DNA from: a virus
Direction: 5' to 3' (one strand)
DNA length: 36,690 bases
Virus record (IMG/VR): IMGVR_UViG_3300045282_000047
Location: 1 to 36,690 of that record
Below are positions 19,493 through 28,073 of the stretch, piece after piece. The notes beneath the pieces were generated by a model, which saw only the letters and a list, made by a program, of their open reading frames with translations, ran no database searches and had not been told where the DNA came from. Made by a program: the position numbers and the translations under genes. Positions within the stretch are counted from its first letter, which is position 1, and each line of letters starts with the position of its first letter.

Positions 19493-20708
19493 TGAATTAA
19501 CTGGTACGACTACGGTAGAAGAAGATGTGGTACTACTTGAAGGTGACGAAAAGCCTTCACGTGATGAAGAATTGGTGGAGGCTCCTGATGGCGAGGATAA
19601 ACTGGGAGATGGAGATGAGGAAGCTGAGGAGGAGTCTGAAGAAGGAGCAAAATCGGAGGAGGAGCCAGTAACTTACTATGACCGTCCGTCAGTTAAGCAA
19701 ATTAAAGAGAAATATCCCGATTTTTTCAAGACCTTTCCTCAGATTCGAGACATGTATTTTAGGGAATCAGAGTTCTCTAAGGTTTTCCCAACAGTTGATG
19801 ATGCTCGTGAGGCTGCTTCGAGTGCAGAGAGCTTCGTTACCCTCCGAGATGCAGCACTTAACGGGGACGCTAAAACGATTCTCACCGCAGTCGGAGAAGC
19901 TGACCCCAAAGCCCTTCATAAGATGGCGGGTAATCTTCTAAGCAATCTTTATGACATCTCGAAGGACGCGCATTGGGAAGCTGTTGCACCAGTTCTGCAG
20001 AACGTCGTTCAGTCTTTCTACAACGAAGGCAAAACGACTAACAATACTGATCTTACGAATGCTGCCCTTCATCTTAGCAAATTTCTGTTCAACAACTTTG
20101 ATGTAGCTAAAGGTAAGTCTGTTGTCAAGAGTCAGTCGCCTGAGGCTACTGAAGAGCTTAAGAAGATCGAAGATGAGCGAAATAAGCTATTCGCAGAGAA
20201 GCTAACGGGCTTCACGAACTCCGTGTATACTGAGGGCGGAGATGGCTTATTGGGCCTCATCGGAGCTGATCGGAAGATCGACCCTGAAGGAAATCTGACC
20301 AAGGGGATGAAAGATTACGTCATAAACAAGGTGATTGAGGAAGTCAATCAGCAGATGCAATCTGACCCTGAGCATGTTCGGATGATGCAGTCCCTGTGGA
20401 CGAAGGCTAAACGAGAAGGATTCGGCGATACTTGGAAGTCCAGATTAGTCACCGCGTACCTGGCGCGCGCAAAATCGCTCGTTCCCGGCGTAAGAGCCAA
20501 ATACGTCTCAGAGATTCTTGGCACTTCTGTCAAGTCATCCGATAAAACAAGAACCAAAGTTGAGCATCAGAATGGCAGAGTCGAACCAGGACAGTCGGGC
20601 CTCGCCGCTAAAGATAGGCCCGTTAAATTCTCGGCGAAGGAAATTGACTGGAGCAAGACGAGCGATCTTGATTTCATCAACGACAACGTAAGCTTGAAGA
20701 GGAAATAA
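19485..20708 (+). CDS. Putative scaffolding protein, 407 aa
   Basis: The N-terminal 65 residues are extremely acidic (GDGDEEAEEESEEGAKSEEE), followed by a conserved PSVKQIKEKYPDFFKTFPQI motif, a long helical middle and a Lys/Arg-rich C-terminus. Acidic, helical proteins lying exactly between portal and major capsid are scaffolds in podoviruses; they direct prohead assembly and then exit. AGGAG lies 7 nt upstream of the ATG, which overlaps the portal stop by 8 nt. The call rests on position and composition. Confidence 0.75.
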   Translation: MADELTGTTTVEEDVVLLEGDEKPSRDEELVEAPDGEDKLGDGDEEAEEESEEGAKSEEEPVTYYDRPSVKQIKEKYPDFFKTFPQIRDMYFRESEFSKVFPTVDDAREAASSAESFVTLRDAALNGDAKTILTAVGEADPKALHKMAGNLLSNLYDISKDAHWEAVAPVLQNVVQSFYNEGKTTNNTDLTNAALHLSKFLFNNFDVAKGKSVVKSQSPEATEELKKIEDERNKLFAEKLTGFTNSVYTEGGDGLLGLIGADRKIDPEGNLTKGMKDYVINKVIEEVNQQMQSDPEHVRMMQSLWTKAKREGFGDTWKSRLVTAYLARAKSLVPGVRAKYVSEILGTSVKSSDKTRTKVEHQNGRVEPGQSGLAAKDRPVKFSAKEIDWSKTSDLDFINDNVSLKRK

Positions 20709-20709
20709 T

Positions 20710-21969
20710 ATGGCGGGCAATGAAAGCCAAGTCGTTGGCGCGGAGCTAGAACGTGTGCTCCCGAAAGTCCCCACGCTCTTTGACCGAGACGATGTCTTCT
20801 ATTCGGCTCTCGAAAAGCGTCCTGTCGAGGTAATCTCGGCGCGTGATATGAGAATTCCGCTCGAACTCCGGCCTGGAGGGAAGACGGGATACTACAACCC
20901 AGACGGTGGCGACATGGGCCGCGGCGACATGCCGACGTTTGACAAGGCGCTCATCAACAGCGTTCACATGCGGCACGCGGTTGAGTTCACCTCGAAGACG
21001 ATGTGGGCAACGGATTCTAACCGGAAGGCCGTTATCAACGCGTTCAGGCATAATCTGGCGACGGGCATGAAGGAATTCCGTCGCAACGTCGATAGCTACT
21101 GCATGACAGCTGGTAATGGAGTCCTCGGGACGATTACGACCGTGTCCAATGCTGGCGGTGTTGACACTTATACGCTGACAACGGACGGCTACGGCGCGCG
21201 CCTGCTCAGATACGGGATGAACATAAACGTCTACACCTCGAATCTGTTGACGAACCGGACGGCAGCCGGCGAAGTATCGATCAGTTACCTTGATATTCCA
21301 ACCAAGACCATCAAGGTGCCAACGGTAGCCGGAGCATCTCCGGGTGATCTGATCGTCGCTAGTGGCCTGTCGGCCACTCCTCCGGTAGGGATGTTAGGGG
21401 TGCCCTATCACGCCTCAAACGCCTCAGTCGGCACGTGGCTAGGCTTCGATCGAGCATTGACTCCAGAGATTCGAGCCAACGGCACTGACGGGGGTGGCGT
21501 CGCGCTGACTCTCCCGGCCCCGAGACTTGCGATCAATAAGATCGGTGACCGCGTCGGTATCAATACGAACTCGAAAGTGACTGCCTGGACCCATCCGGCT
21601 CAGAGAGCAGCTTATGAGGAACTCGCGCAGAACGTCATGGTCATCAACAAGACGTCTGGCGATGATACCGCTAACCTGTACTTCAACAACAACATGAAGA
21701 TCGCAGGCGCGCCTCTTAAAGTCTCGTACAGCTGGGACCGGACGCGCATCGACTTCATCGACATGGATGTCCTGGGCCGCGCCGAGTTGCACCCAGCGGG
21801 ATTCTACAAGAATCCAGACAACGATCAGAGAATCTGGGAAATTCGAGGCACGACCGGAGGCGTGGCGACGTCATGGATCTTCTACATCGTTGCCAGCTTT
21901 AACATGTACGCCTCGAATCCGGCAGGACTCAGCTACATTTATAACCTGAGGCCTCCGAACGGGTACTAA
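20710..21969 (+). CDS. Major capsid protein, 419 aa
   Basis: The capsid shell subunit. It begins with VVGAELERVLPKVPTLFDRD and RMRIPLE-type early strands (ARDMRIPLELRPGGKTGYYN), contains an extended loop with a Gly/Asp-rich segment and closes with the beta-rich SWIFYIVASFNMYASNPAGL, a pattern seen in capsids of related podoviruses. Local base use is more G+C-rich and shows fewer rare codons than neighbouring genes, as expected for the most highly expressed gene. GAGGAAATA lies just before the ATG; the stop of the scaffold gene is 1 nt upstream. Confidence 0.85.
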   Translation: MAGNESQVVGAELERVLPKVPTLFDRDDVFYSALEKRPVEVISARDMRIPLELRPGGKTGYYNPDGGDMGRGDMPTFDKALINSVHMRHAVEFTSKTMWATDSNRKAVINAFRHNLATGMKEFRRNVDSYCMTAGNGVLGTITTVSNAGGVDTYTLTTDGYGARLLRYGMNINVYTSNLLTNRTAAGEVSISYLDIPTKTIKVPTVAGASPGDLIVASGLSATPPVGMLGVPYHASNASVGTWLGFDRALTPEIRANGTDGGGVALTLPAPRLAINKIGDRVGINTNSKVTAWTHPAQRAAYEELAQNVMVINKTSGDDTANLYFNNNMKIAGAPLKVSYSWDRTRIDFIDMDVLGRAELHPAGFYKNPDNDQRIWEIRGTTGGVATSWIFYIVASFNMYASNPAGLSYIYNLRPPNGY

Positions 21970-21978
21970 GGCTCTGAA

Positions 21979-22488
21979 ATGCAGCAGTTCAAGGAATTCT
22001 TAGATCGCCAGGGGAGGAACCTTCAAGACCTCCCGAACTGGAAGCTGGTCTGGTCTGAGGATGCGATGGAACTCAGGAAGGGTGAGTTTAGTGAATTCCT
22101 AGGCTCAGTCTTCCTGAGGACCGTGCGCGATGTGAGATGGGTTCGGAAGTATTCGTATATCAAAGATCGCTGGATTCTAGAGCGTTGGTTCCCTCCAGAG
22201 ATTTGTTATACGGATGAATTGCCGAACTCAGTGCAGGGAAGCTATGAACCCGTCTTCGTCTATGAAGATAAGAATGGCCTAGCACTGCCTGTTACGATAA
22301 AGAGCCTAGAGCACATCATCGGAGCAGCTAATCGACCACGGAAAGTCTCAGCTGAGCAACGTGAATTAGAGATCATGAACGAGTTAACGAAGGCGGAAGA
22401 TCAGGAAGTTAAGGACTTCGAGGATTCAATTGACGCTTCGCCAATTGCGAGTTTGTTGCATACCAAGGAAGGCATAATTGTCCCATGA
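21979..22488 (+). CDS. Head-region conserved hypothetical, 169 aa
   Basis: Not recognised by name. Residues 1-115 have an alpha/beta pattern rich in Trp and Arg (LVWSEDAMELRKGEFSEFLG, VRDVRWVRKYSYIKDRWILE), and the end is helical and acidic (SAEQRELEIMNELTKAEDQE). Genes of this kind follow the capsid gene in related phages. The protein might be a head-completion factor or a virion component. The stop overlaps the next start (ATGA). Confidence 0.6.
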   Translation: MQQFKEFLDRQGRNLQDLPNWKLVWSEDAMELRKGEFSEFLGSVFLRTVRDVRWVRKYSYIKDRWILERWFPPEICYTDELPNSVQGSYEPVFVYEDKNGLALPVTIKSLEHIIGAANRPRKVSAEQRELEIMNELTKAEDQEVKDFEDSIDASPIASLLHTKEGIIVP

Positions 22489-23114
22489 CACCTAGAGAAG
22501 AGCCAGTCTGTACCATCGTCTCGATAGTCCCGAGGCCGATCCGGCAGGAGTTCCCAGGACTGATACCGCCTATATTTGAGCTTGAGGAGTCGGACGGAAA
22601 TTATCCAGTCGTCAAACTCGTCAAAACCGCGATGCACTTCGTGTATCTTGATGAAACTCGAGGTTCGCTACGAGTCCAAGACAGCCCGAATGAGGTGGCG
22701 CGCGCCATTTGCGACGACTTCACTAACTCTCAAGTCGGAGTTTCAACGGACTCTGTAGGGCGACCCGGAATCTTCTGGCTCGTCGGTGAGCTTACCGCGC
22801 CAGAAGTTATAGAGAAGCATACTCCTCGACTCCAGAACGCTCATGCTCTCCAGACCATCTGGATGACCGACCTCGCTAGAATGGCGGATAACGACTGGAA
22901 TCGATATCACGCGCACAATGTAGTCTCCGAGTTCCAGATCAAGGTAGCTAGAATGCTTGGTTGGAATCCTGAGCAACATGATTGGATGACACCTGAGAAG
23001 CACCCGGATACCTGCCCAGCGTGCAACACTCCTACCAAATCTGGTATCATCATCTGTCCAACTTGCAGGTGCATCCTTAACCCCGAAGAGTACAAGAAAC
23101 TTCAGTTCGCTTGA
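22485..23114 (+). CDS. Zinc-ribbon hypothetical protein in head module, 209 aa
   Basis: The first 160 residues form an unknown alpha/beta domain with a segment on VKLVKTAMHFVYLDETRG and a conserved-looking RPGIFWLVGE turn. The C-terminus has a zinc ribbon, CPAC (C177, C180) and CPTC (C191, C194), which I place within 33 residues of the end. Ribbons in virion-module genes may stabilise subunit contacts or bind DNA. It is coupled to the previous gene. Function unknown. Confidence 0.6.
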   Translation: MTPREEPVCTIVSIVPRPIRQEFPGLIPPIFELEESDGNYPVVKLVKTAMHFVYLDETRGSLRVQDSPNEVARAICDDFTNSQVGVSTDSVGRPGIFWLVGELTAPEVIEKHTPRLQNAHALQTIWMTDLARMADNDWNRYHAHNVVSEFQIKVARMLGWNPEQHDWMTPEKHPDTCPACNTPTKSGIIICPTCRCILNPEEYKKLQFA

Positions 23115-23128
23115 GAAAGGAAAGTTAA

Positions 23129-23491
23129 ATGGCAAATGCTGCTGTTACAGATACTGCTACGACCAATAGCACGGTCGGAGGTCTTCAACATATCTACGGA
23201 ACCCTTACGATCGCTGCTAGCCCCGACGTCTATGTCTCTGGAGGACTCGCTGTAGACTTCTCCGGAAATCTAGTCAAGGCCACGAGGCCTCCAATCTGGG
23301 TCGACTTCACCAGCGCCAATGGCTACTACTACGCTTATGTTCCTGGGACAAGCATCCTGAACGGAAAGATTAAGATCTCTGTTACCGGATCTGCTAGTAC
23401 TCCGATGACAGAGATAGCGGCCTCGGCTATTCCGGCTGGAGTCAGCGGCGACGTGGTCAGATATCACGCGGTATTCGTTGGGCAAAACTAA
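23129..23491 (+). CDS. Putative head decoration/stabilisation protein, 120 aa
   Basis: A small beta-rich protein (ATTNSTVGGLQHIYGTLTIA, then SPDVYVSGGLAVDFSGNLVK) that resembles decoration-type or other small structural proteins in capsid modules. There is no signal peptide or TM segment. AGAAAGGAAAGTT precedes the ATG, a strong ribosome site that fits high expression. The stop and the next ATG overlap (TAATG). The role is inferred from size, fold type and position. Confidence 0.5.
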   Translation: MANAAVTDTATTNSTVGGLQHIYGTLTIAASPDVYVSGGLAVDFSGNLVKATRPPIWVDFTSANGYYYAYVPGTSILNGKIKISVTGSASTPMTEIAASAIPAGVSGDVVRYHAVFVGQN

Positions 23492-24165
23492 TGTCACTAG
23501 CTTCAGTCGCACTCGCATCTGCTCGGGAGTACATGAACGACTCAGCGGGTCAGTTCTGGACCGATGCTGTCCTGATGCCGAAGCTTCAGGAAGCTCATCG
23601 GCAGATGCAAGTGCGCCTCCAGTTAGCGGGGATTCCGGTTATCAAGACGGTTAGTACCGTCTTAACCGTTCCGGCGCGCACGACTGACTTGACAACTGTA
23701 GCCGGATATCCTGCTGACCTTGTCGAGCCTAAGTGGTTGAAGTCTCGAAATTCAGGACAGAGAAATTCTGACTTCGTTGACATGACTCAGTGCGATTACA
23801 TACCAAACTGGGACATGGGGACATCGCTGGGCTGGTGGTGTTGGCAGGGTGAGAAGATTCTCCTTCTCGGATCAACTATAGCTAAGGAGGTTCAGCTTCG
23901 TTATGTCAGAGGATTGGCCGTCCCGACTACAGCAGGATCTAGCCTTGGCTTCATCTATGCTGAAAACTTCCTTGGCCCGAAGACTGCAGCACTTGCGGCA
24001 ACTGCTACAGAGAATGCATCAGCGGTTCAAGAATGGGCAGCGGAGGCAGAGAAAGCCTTGACGGATATCATTAGAATGAACATCCGCGGCTTGCAGAATC
24101 TCCCGGCTAAGAGACAGGCCTATCACAGAGGAAGACACGGCGCGCACGCCCTTAGAGGTAGTTGA
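23491..24165 (+). CDS. Head-tail connector (adaptor-like) protein, 224 aa
   Basis: The N-terminal helices (LASAREYMNDSAGQFWTDAV, then LMPKLQEAHRQMQVRLQLAG) and the central DLVEPKWLKSRNSG segment have the pattern of podovirus connector proteins that bind below the portal (P22 gp4 / T7 gp11-like role). The order after capsid and before the tail hub gene supports this. The C-terminus is Arg/His-rich (KRQAYHRGRHGAHALRG). No homology search was possible, so the specific family remains open. Confidence 0.65.
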   Translation: MSLASVALASAREYMNDSAGQFWTDAVLMPKLQEAHRQMQVRLQLAGIPVIKTVSTVLTVPARTTDLTTVAGYPADLVEPKWLKSRNSGQRNSDFVDMTQCDYIPNWDMGTSLGWWCWQGEKILLLGSTIAKEVQLRYVRGLAVPTTAGSSLGFIYAENFLGPKTAALAATATENASAVQEWAAEAEKALTDIIRMNIRGLQNLPAKRQAYHRGRHGAHALRGS

Positions 24166-24177
24166 TAAGGCTAAAAG

Positions 24178-26151
24178 ATGAGATTAGAAGATTATCAGAA
24201 AATCTCGTTCTCGAAGTTCAATGGCATCTATGACAGGGGAGACTCTGATTCGGTCCCTCCGGATCATGCCATTGATTGCGGCAATGTACTCCTCCGAGAT
24301 CCTGGTAATGTCAGACAGCGTCCTGGTAGTAAACTAAGTTTCACCTTAACTCATAGGCACCCGACTTGCGTCAATCAGTTCCTCGCGACCGGGAACGGAG
24401 GTGCGTTCTTCGTCACGATGGACGGATTCGGTAACATGTACAAGGAGTCTGGTAGCGCCTCGACTCTAATCTGGCCACCCGCTGGTGAGTTCGTCTCGGA
24501 TCAAGGCTACATGGACTTCGCCGGACTGAACATGTTCGGGAGGACGTATTTCAACATCATTCGGCGATTCACCGGGGTCGGAGCTTTCACAGAGTCAATC
24601 AAAGTCTGGGACGGAATCAATCCGGTTAGAGACGCCGCGGGACTGCCCCCTTCGTATCTTGGTAATCCGCCAGTTGGAGTCCCCCCTTCTAATGGACCAT
24701 CTGACTTCTATACGGTGCCCAGGACCGGCGGAGTCGTCAGCCTTGGAGTGCACCGGGTCGCGGTAAGTTATGAGACGAATACTGGATTCATAACTCGCCC
24801 GGGTCCGATCTGGAATCTAGCGACTAATAATAAGCTAATCTATACTCAGTCATTTAGCGACGGGACGAACTATTTACTGGCAAATAATATTCCAATAGCT
24901 CAGAGTTATCAGAAAATCGTCGCGCGCCACCTCTTGATGACGAAAGGCGATGAGCTTCAGTACTTCTTCGTCCCAAATGGTCGAATACCTGATAATATCA
25001 CGACTAGCTGGAATATAAACTGCACTGATAACGAACTAATCGTCGACGCCAGTTACCTATTCGACGTTCTGGATACGATTCCTGGAGGCTACGACGATGG
25101 AGGTCTTACTAAGTATCACGGACGCCTATTCGTATGGGGCGGAGAGGCTGATCTAGTTCGAGTGAGCTATGCTGGCGATACCGAGACTTTCAGCGACGTG
25201 ACTGGCTACGTGCAGCTTCCGTCAGAGTCTAATGGAAACTATGTCAGAGGCTCCTTCTCGCTCCGTGATACTCTATACTTCACGAAAGGCGTTGGAATCT
25301 TTGCGACTCAGGATCTGAGCGGAGACGAGCCAGCTAACTGGCCAGTGACAATCATCGACGGATCAGCAGGTTCCTGGAGCAGTGGAATTTCGACTATCAC
25401 GACTTCGCAAGCTGGCCTGCCTATCAGTGACGCAGTCCTCTTAGCTGATATAGAAGGCTTACACCTGTTCAACGGCGGAATCGTTACGCCGCCGCTTACC
25501 TGGAAGATCGATGATGTTTGGAAACAAATAACGGGGTCGAAGAGCAGCGTCGTGATGCAACAGATAACTGTTGTGATCGACCCCTTCGATCATCTAATCT
25601 ATATCATCAATCCTTACGCCTCTGTTCCAGGATTGAATTTGCTAGTCGGAGACTTTTCGGAGGGCATGGACTCTCAGAATATTAAATGGACCCGTTGGTA
25701 CATAGGTTCGATTATAGGTAAATCTATATCACTAGTTAGTACCTCAGACATTGACGGGACTCAATCCTATTGTCCTAGAATAGCAACGACAGATAACAGG
25801 ATTCTTAAGTTCTCACCTGAGTTGACTCAAGATTTAGGCTTAGACTTCTATGGCGTTTATAGATTCGCTTATACTCCAATAGAAGTCGGCTCGCTCAACA
25901 TCTTTAGAGGATTTAGAGTCAGGGCTAAAGGCACGGGAATCCTGATACCCTATGTCTATACTCAAGATGACCATTATGAGACAATCAACACTCCTGGAAC
26001 TATATCACTGGTAACATCACCGGTTCAGGATTACTTCAGAGAGATGAATATTATGAATGAGAAGATCTCTCTAGTCTTTCAATCCCCTAACTTCACGGTG
26101 AACAGGGTCGACCTTTTTGGTACAGTGAAACTCAAATCGAGGCCAGCATGA
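24178..26151 (+). CDS. Tail hub/tubular-type protein, 657 aa
   Basis: A large beta-rich protein that begins KISFSKFNGIYDRGDSDSVP with PPDHAIDCGNVLLRDPGNVR, an N-terminus I associate with podovirus tail-hub proteins that form the nozzle below the connector (roles comparable to P22 gp10 or T7 gp12). Repeating beta-propeller-like elements (GRLFVWGGEADLVRVSYAGD; LRDTLYFTKGVGIFATQDLS) follow. It occupies the expected place after the connector protein. The stop overlaps the next ATG (ATGA). Family naming is tentative. Confidence 0.7.
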   Translation: MRLEDYQKISFSKFNGIYDRGDSDSVPPDHAIDCGNVLLRDPGNVRQRPGSKLSFTLTHRHPTCVNQFLATGNGGAFFVTMDGFGNMYKESGSASTLIWPPAGEFVSDQGYMDFAGLNMFGRTYFNIIRRFTGVGAFTESIKVWDGINPVRDAAGLPPSYLGNPPVGVPPSNGPSDFYTVPRTGGVVSLGVHRVAVSYETNTGFITRPGPIWNLATNNKLIYTQSFSDGTNYLLANNIPIAQSYQKIVARHLLMTKGDELQYFFVPNGRIPDNITTSWNINCTDNELIVDASYLFDVLDTIPGGYDDGGLTKYHGRLFVWGGEADLVRVSYAGDTETFSDVTGYVQLPSESNGNYVRGSFSLRDTLYFTKGVGIFATQDLSGDEPANWPVTIIDGSAGSWSSGISTITTSQAGLPISDAVLLADIEGLHLFNGGIVTPPLTWKIDDVWKQITGSKSSVVMQQITVVIDPFDHLIYIINPYASVPGLNLLVGDFSEGMDSQNIKWTRWYIGSIIGKSISLVSTSDIDGTQSYCPRIATTDNRILKFSPELTQDLGLDFYGVYRFAYTPIEVGSLNIFRGFRVRAKGTGILIPYVYTQDDHYETINTPGTISLVTSPVQDYFREMNIMNEKISLVFQSPNFTVNRVDLFGTVKLKSRPA

Positions 26152-26699
26152 AGTTCACTGGCGAGCCTCGAATCAATTTGCCAGGGGCTACTCCGACGTT
26201 CGATAAGACTCCTGTAGCCAAGGGGCGCATTCCCTCAGTTAACACTGATTTCATAACGATGGTGAGTCGGAAGATGCCAGCTCTAGTCGAGCCTGTCATT
26301 CTCTTGACGATGAAAGCCAATGCGATAATAAATGGTGTCAATCTGAGGACGATGTATCATCACGTCCTCGTCATTCATAATTTAGTTCCGAGAGATAACG
26401 CTTGCGCTAATCTTCCGATGCGAATCGCAGGGACGACGCTGATAGTTCATGGCACGACCCGGTATGCTTTGATCAAAGATTTCAATCTTCAGATAAATTG
26501 CTTTGCACCGAGTTACACTGGAGTCCTGATGAGCTATATAATCCCGAATACTACTAAACCAGGTATCCTCGTAACAAAGTCTCATGTAGTCCTAGCTGAC
26601 GTTGATGATCTAGCAGTTCTAACATTTGATATTAAAACTGGAGATTCAGCATCTGAGCCAGATGGTCTAATATCCTTGGCATTTGAATGGACATCTTAA
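26148..26699 (+). CDS. Virion-module hypothetical protein, 183 aa
   Basis: Not recognised. It is beta-rich in the middle (VEPVILLTMKANAIINGVNL, then RIAGTTLIVHGTTRYALIKD) and reads like a jelly-roll or sandwich fold, without signal, TM or metal motifs. It lies between the tail hub and the GNAT-like gene and is coupled on both sides (ATGA upstream; 13-nt overlap downstream). A tail or minor head component is plausible. Confidence 0.6.
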   Translation: MKFTGEPRINLPGATPTFDKTPVAKGRIPSVNTDFITMVSRKMPALVEPVILLTMKANAIINGVNLRTMYHHVLVIHNLVPRDNACANLPMRIAGTTLIVHGTTRYALIKDFNLQINCFAPSYTGVLMSYIIPNTTKPGILVTKSHVVLADVDDLAVLTFDIKTGDSASEPDGLISLAFEWTS

Positions 26700-27106
26700 C
26701 AACTCCGATTGAAATTCGGGACATGATTGATGAGGAACTTATTAAGGAGTTCCCGCGGGACTTTCCGTTCCCCGATCTCGAGAGTCTACTATATTTCTCT
26801 CGCAAAGAAGTCTTAATGAATGGCCGCGTCGTGGCAGCTGCATTCATGAGACTGACTAGTGAGGCCATCTTGATACAGGCTCCGGACTTGCCAAGAGCAT
26901 CCCGTGCGAAAGTCTTGATGGCCCTCACTGGTGAGATGGATCGAGAGCTTGAGAGATTCGGACTGGACGATGTCCACGTGTTCATCAGCGAACCTGAGGT
27001 CGCTAAGACTGTCACGTTTTACACCAAGAGGCTTGGCTTCATCAAAGTCAGCGGAGTGCCTCTGATGAGGAGGTTACATGGCGAAGAAAGAACAGCAAGA
27101 AGCTAG
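26687..27106 (+). CDS. GNAT-like acetyltransferase fold protein, 139 aa
   Basis: The pattern fits the GCN5-related N-acetyltransferase fold: beta strand GRVVAAAFMRLTSEAILIQA, an ARVKVLMALTGE-type helix (SRAKVLMALTGEMDREL), strand VHVFISEP and the closing FYTKRLGFIKVSG, which is the usual last motif (xxxYxKxGFxxxx). The usual acetyl-CoA loop (Q/RxxGxG/A) is not evident: the corresponding PRASRAK lacks the glycines, so it may not be an active enzyme. GNAT-like genes do occur among podovirus ejection genes. It overlaps both neighbours. Confidence 0.65.
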   Translation: MDILTTPIEIRDMIDEELIKEFPRDFPFPDLESLLYFSRKEVLMNGRVVAAAFMRLTSEAILIQAPDLPRASRAKVLMALTGEMDRELERFGLDDVHVFISEPEVAKTVTFYTKRLGFIKVSGVPLMRRLHGEERTARS

Positions 27107-28064
27107 AGGAACTGCACGAGATATAGCTAAACAGTCTAAGCAGGATACCCGTGATGCGTTGCACGGTGCTCCAGGTGGGGCATTTGGCTCAAGTGGACTG
27201 ACTGGAGATCGCACTGCCGCTCAGGGCCAACGAGATACTACCTTGGGAAACATCCGTGGCTATGAAGATGAGCTTCATGGTTATCAGGATCAGACTAAGG
27301 ATTGGTCGAATAAATATCAAAGCAAGTTTGAGGACTACGCGAATACCGGAGGTGTTGATCCGGGGCAACTAGCTAAACTGCGTACAGGCTATGAAGGCTT
27401 TGCGAACACGGGAGGATTCACTCCAGAGCAAGAAGCTGGCTTCCGACGCAGCGCCTCCGGTGCGGTCCCTGCGGCATACGACGTCATGATGAATGAGGCT
27501 CGTCGGAAGCGAGCCTTGACTGGTGGCCTCGGGGGCGGTGGTGAGCTATCGCAGATGACTCGTCAGCTTGGCGAGACTTCGGCTAGAGCTAATACGGCTG
27601 GAGAGGTAGCCTTAGCAGATCAAGAGAGGCAGGGCAAGCTAGCTGGCTTATCCGGACTTGGCGGCGTCGAGAGCCAATTAGCTTCTAATAAACTTTCTGG
27701 AATCCAAGGCGGTGCCAACGTCGGACAGGCCGGAATTCAGATGGGATCGAATCTGTCTCAGGCCGGTGCTAACATGGAGCAGAATCTGTATAACTCTCAG
27801 ACTGGTGAGATCAGTCAAATGGGATCTCAGATTCTGCAAATGCTAGGCATCGATCAATCTAATCAGTCTCTCTCACTACAGACTCTTCAGAGTTTAGCGA
27901 ATACGCCAGGACTCTTCGATAACATAATGAAGGTAGGCGGACTAGCAGTTGGAGGTCTGACCGCGGCGACTGGTGCTGGTATGTTAGGCGGGGTCGGTAA
28001 AATAGGTGGGACTCTTGGTAAAATACCAAAGGGAGTCAATCCCTTAGCTGGTGTGAATCTGTAA
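27078..28064 (+). CDS. Putative internal/ejection protein, Gly-rich, 328 aa
   Basis: The N-terminus is charged (AKKEQQEARGTARDIAKQSK), the middle is Gly/Gln/Ser-rich with helices, and the C-terminus has a hydrophobic Gly-rich stretch (KVGGLAVGGLTAATGAGMLG) that could insert in a membrane. Internal proteins ejected with DNA in podoviruses often have this mix. AGGAGGTTAC lies just before the ATG, the best ribosome site seen in the window, although the start is inside the preceding gene. It is the first of three ejection-type genes. Confidence 0.65.
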   Translation: MAKKEQQEARGTARDIAKQSKQDTRDALHGAPGGAFGSSGLTGDRTAAQGQRDTTLGNIRGYEDELHGYQDQTKDWSNKYQSKFEDYANTGGVDPGQLAKLRTGYEGFANTGGFTPEQEAGFRRSASGAVPAAYDVMMNEARRKRALTGGLGGGGELSQMTRQLGETSARANTAGEVALADQERQGKLAGLSGLGGVESQLASNKLSGIQGGANVGQAGIQMGSNLSQAGANMEQNLYNSQTGEISQMGSQILQMLGIDQSNQSLSLQTLQSLANTPGLFDNIMKVGGLAVGGLTAATGAGMLGGVGKIGGTLGKIPKGVNPLAGVNL

Positions 28065-28073
28065 GGACTAATC

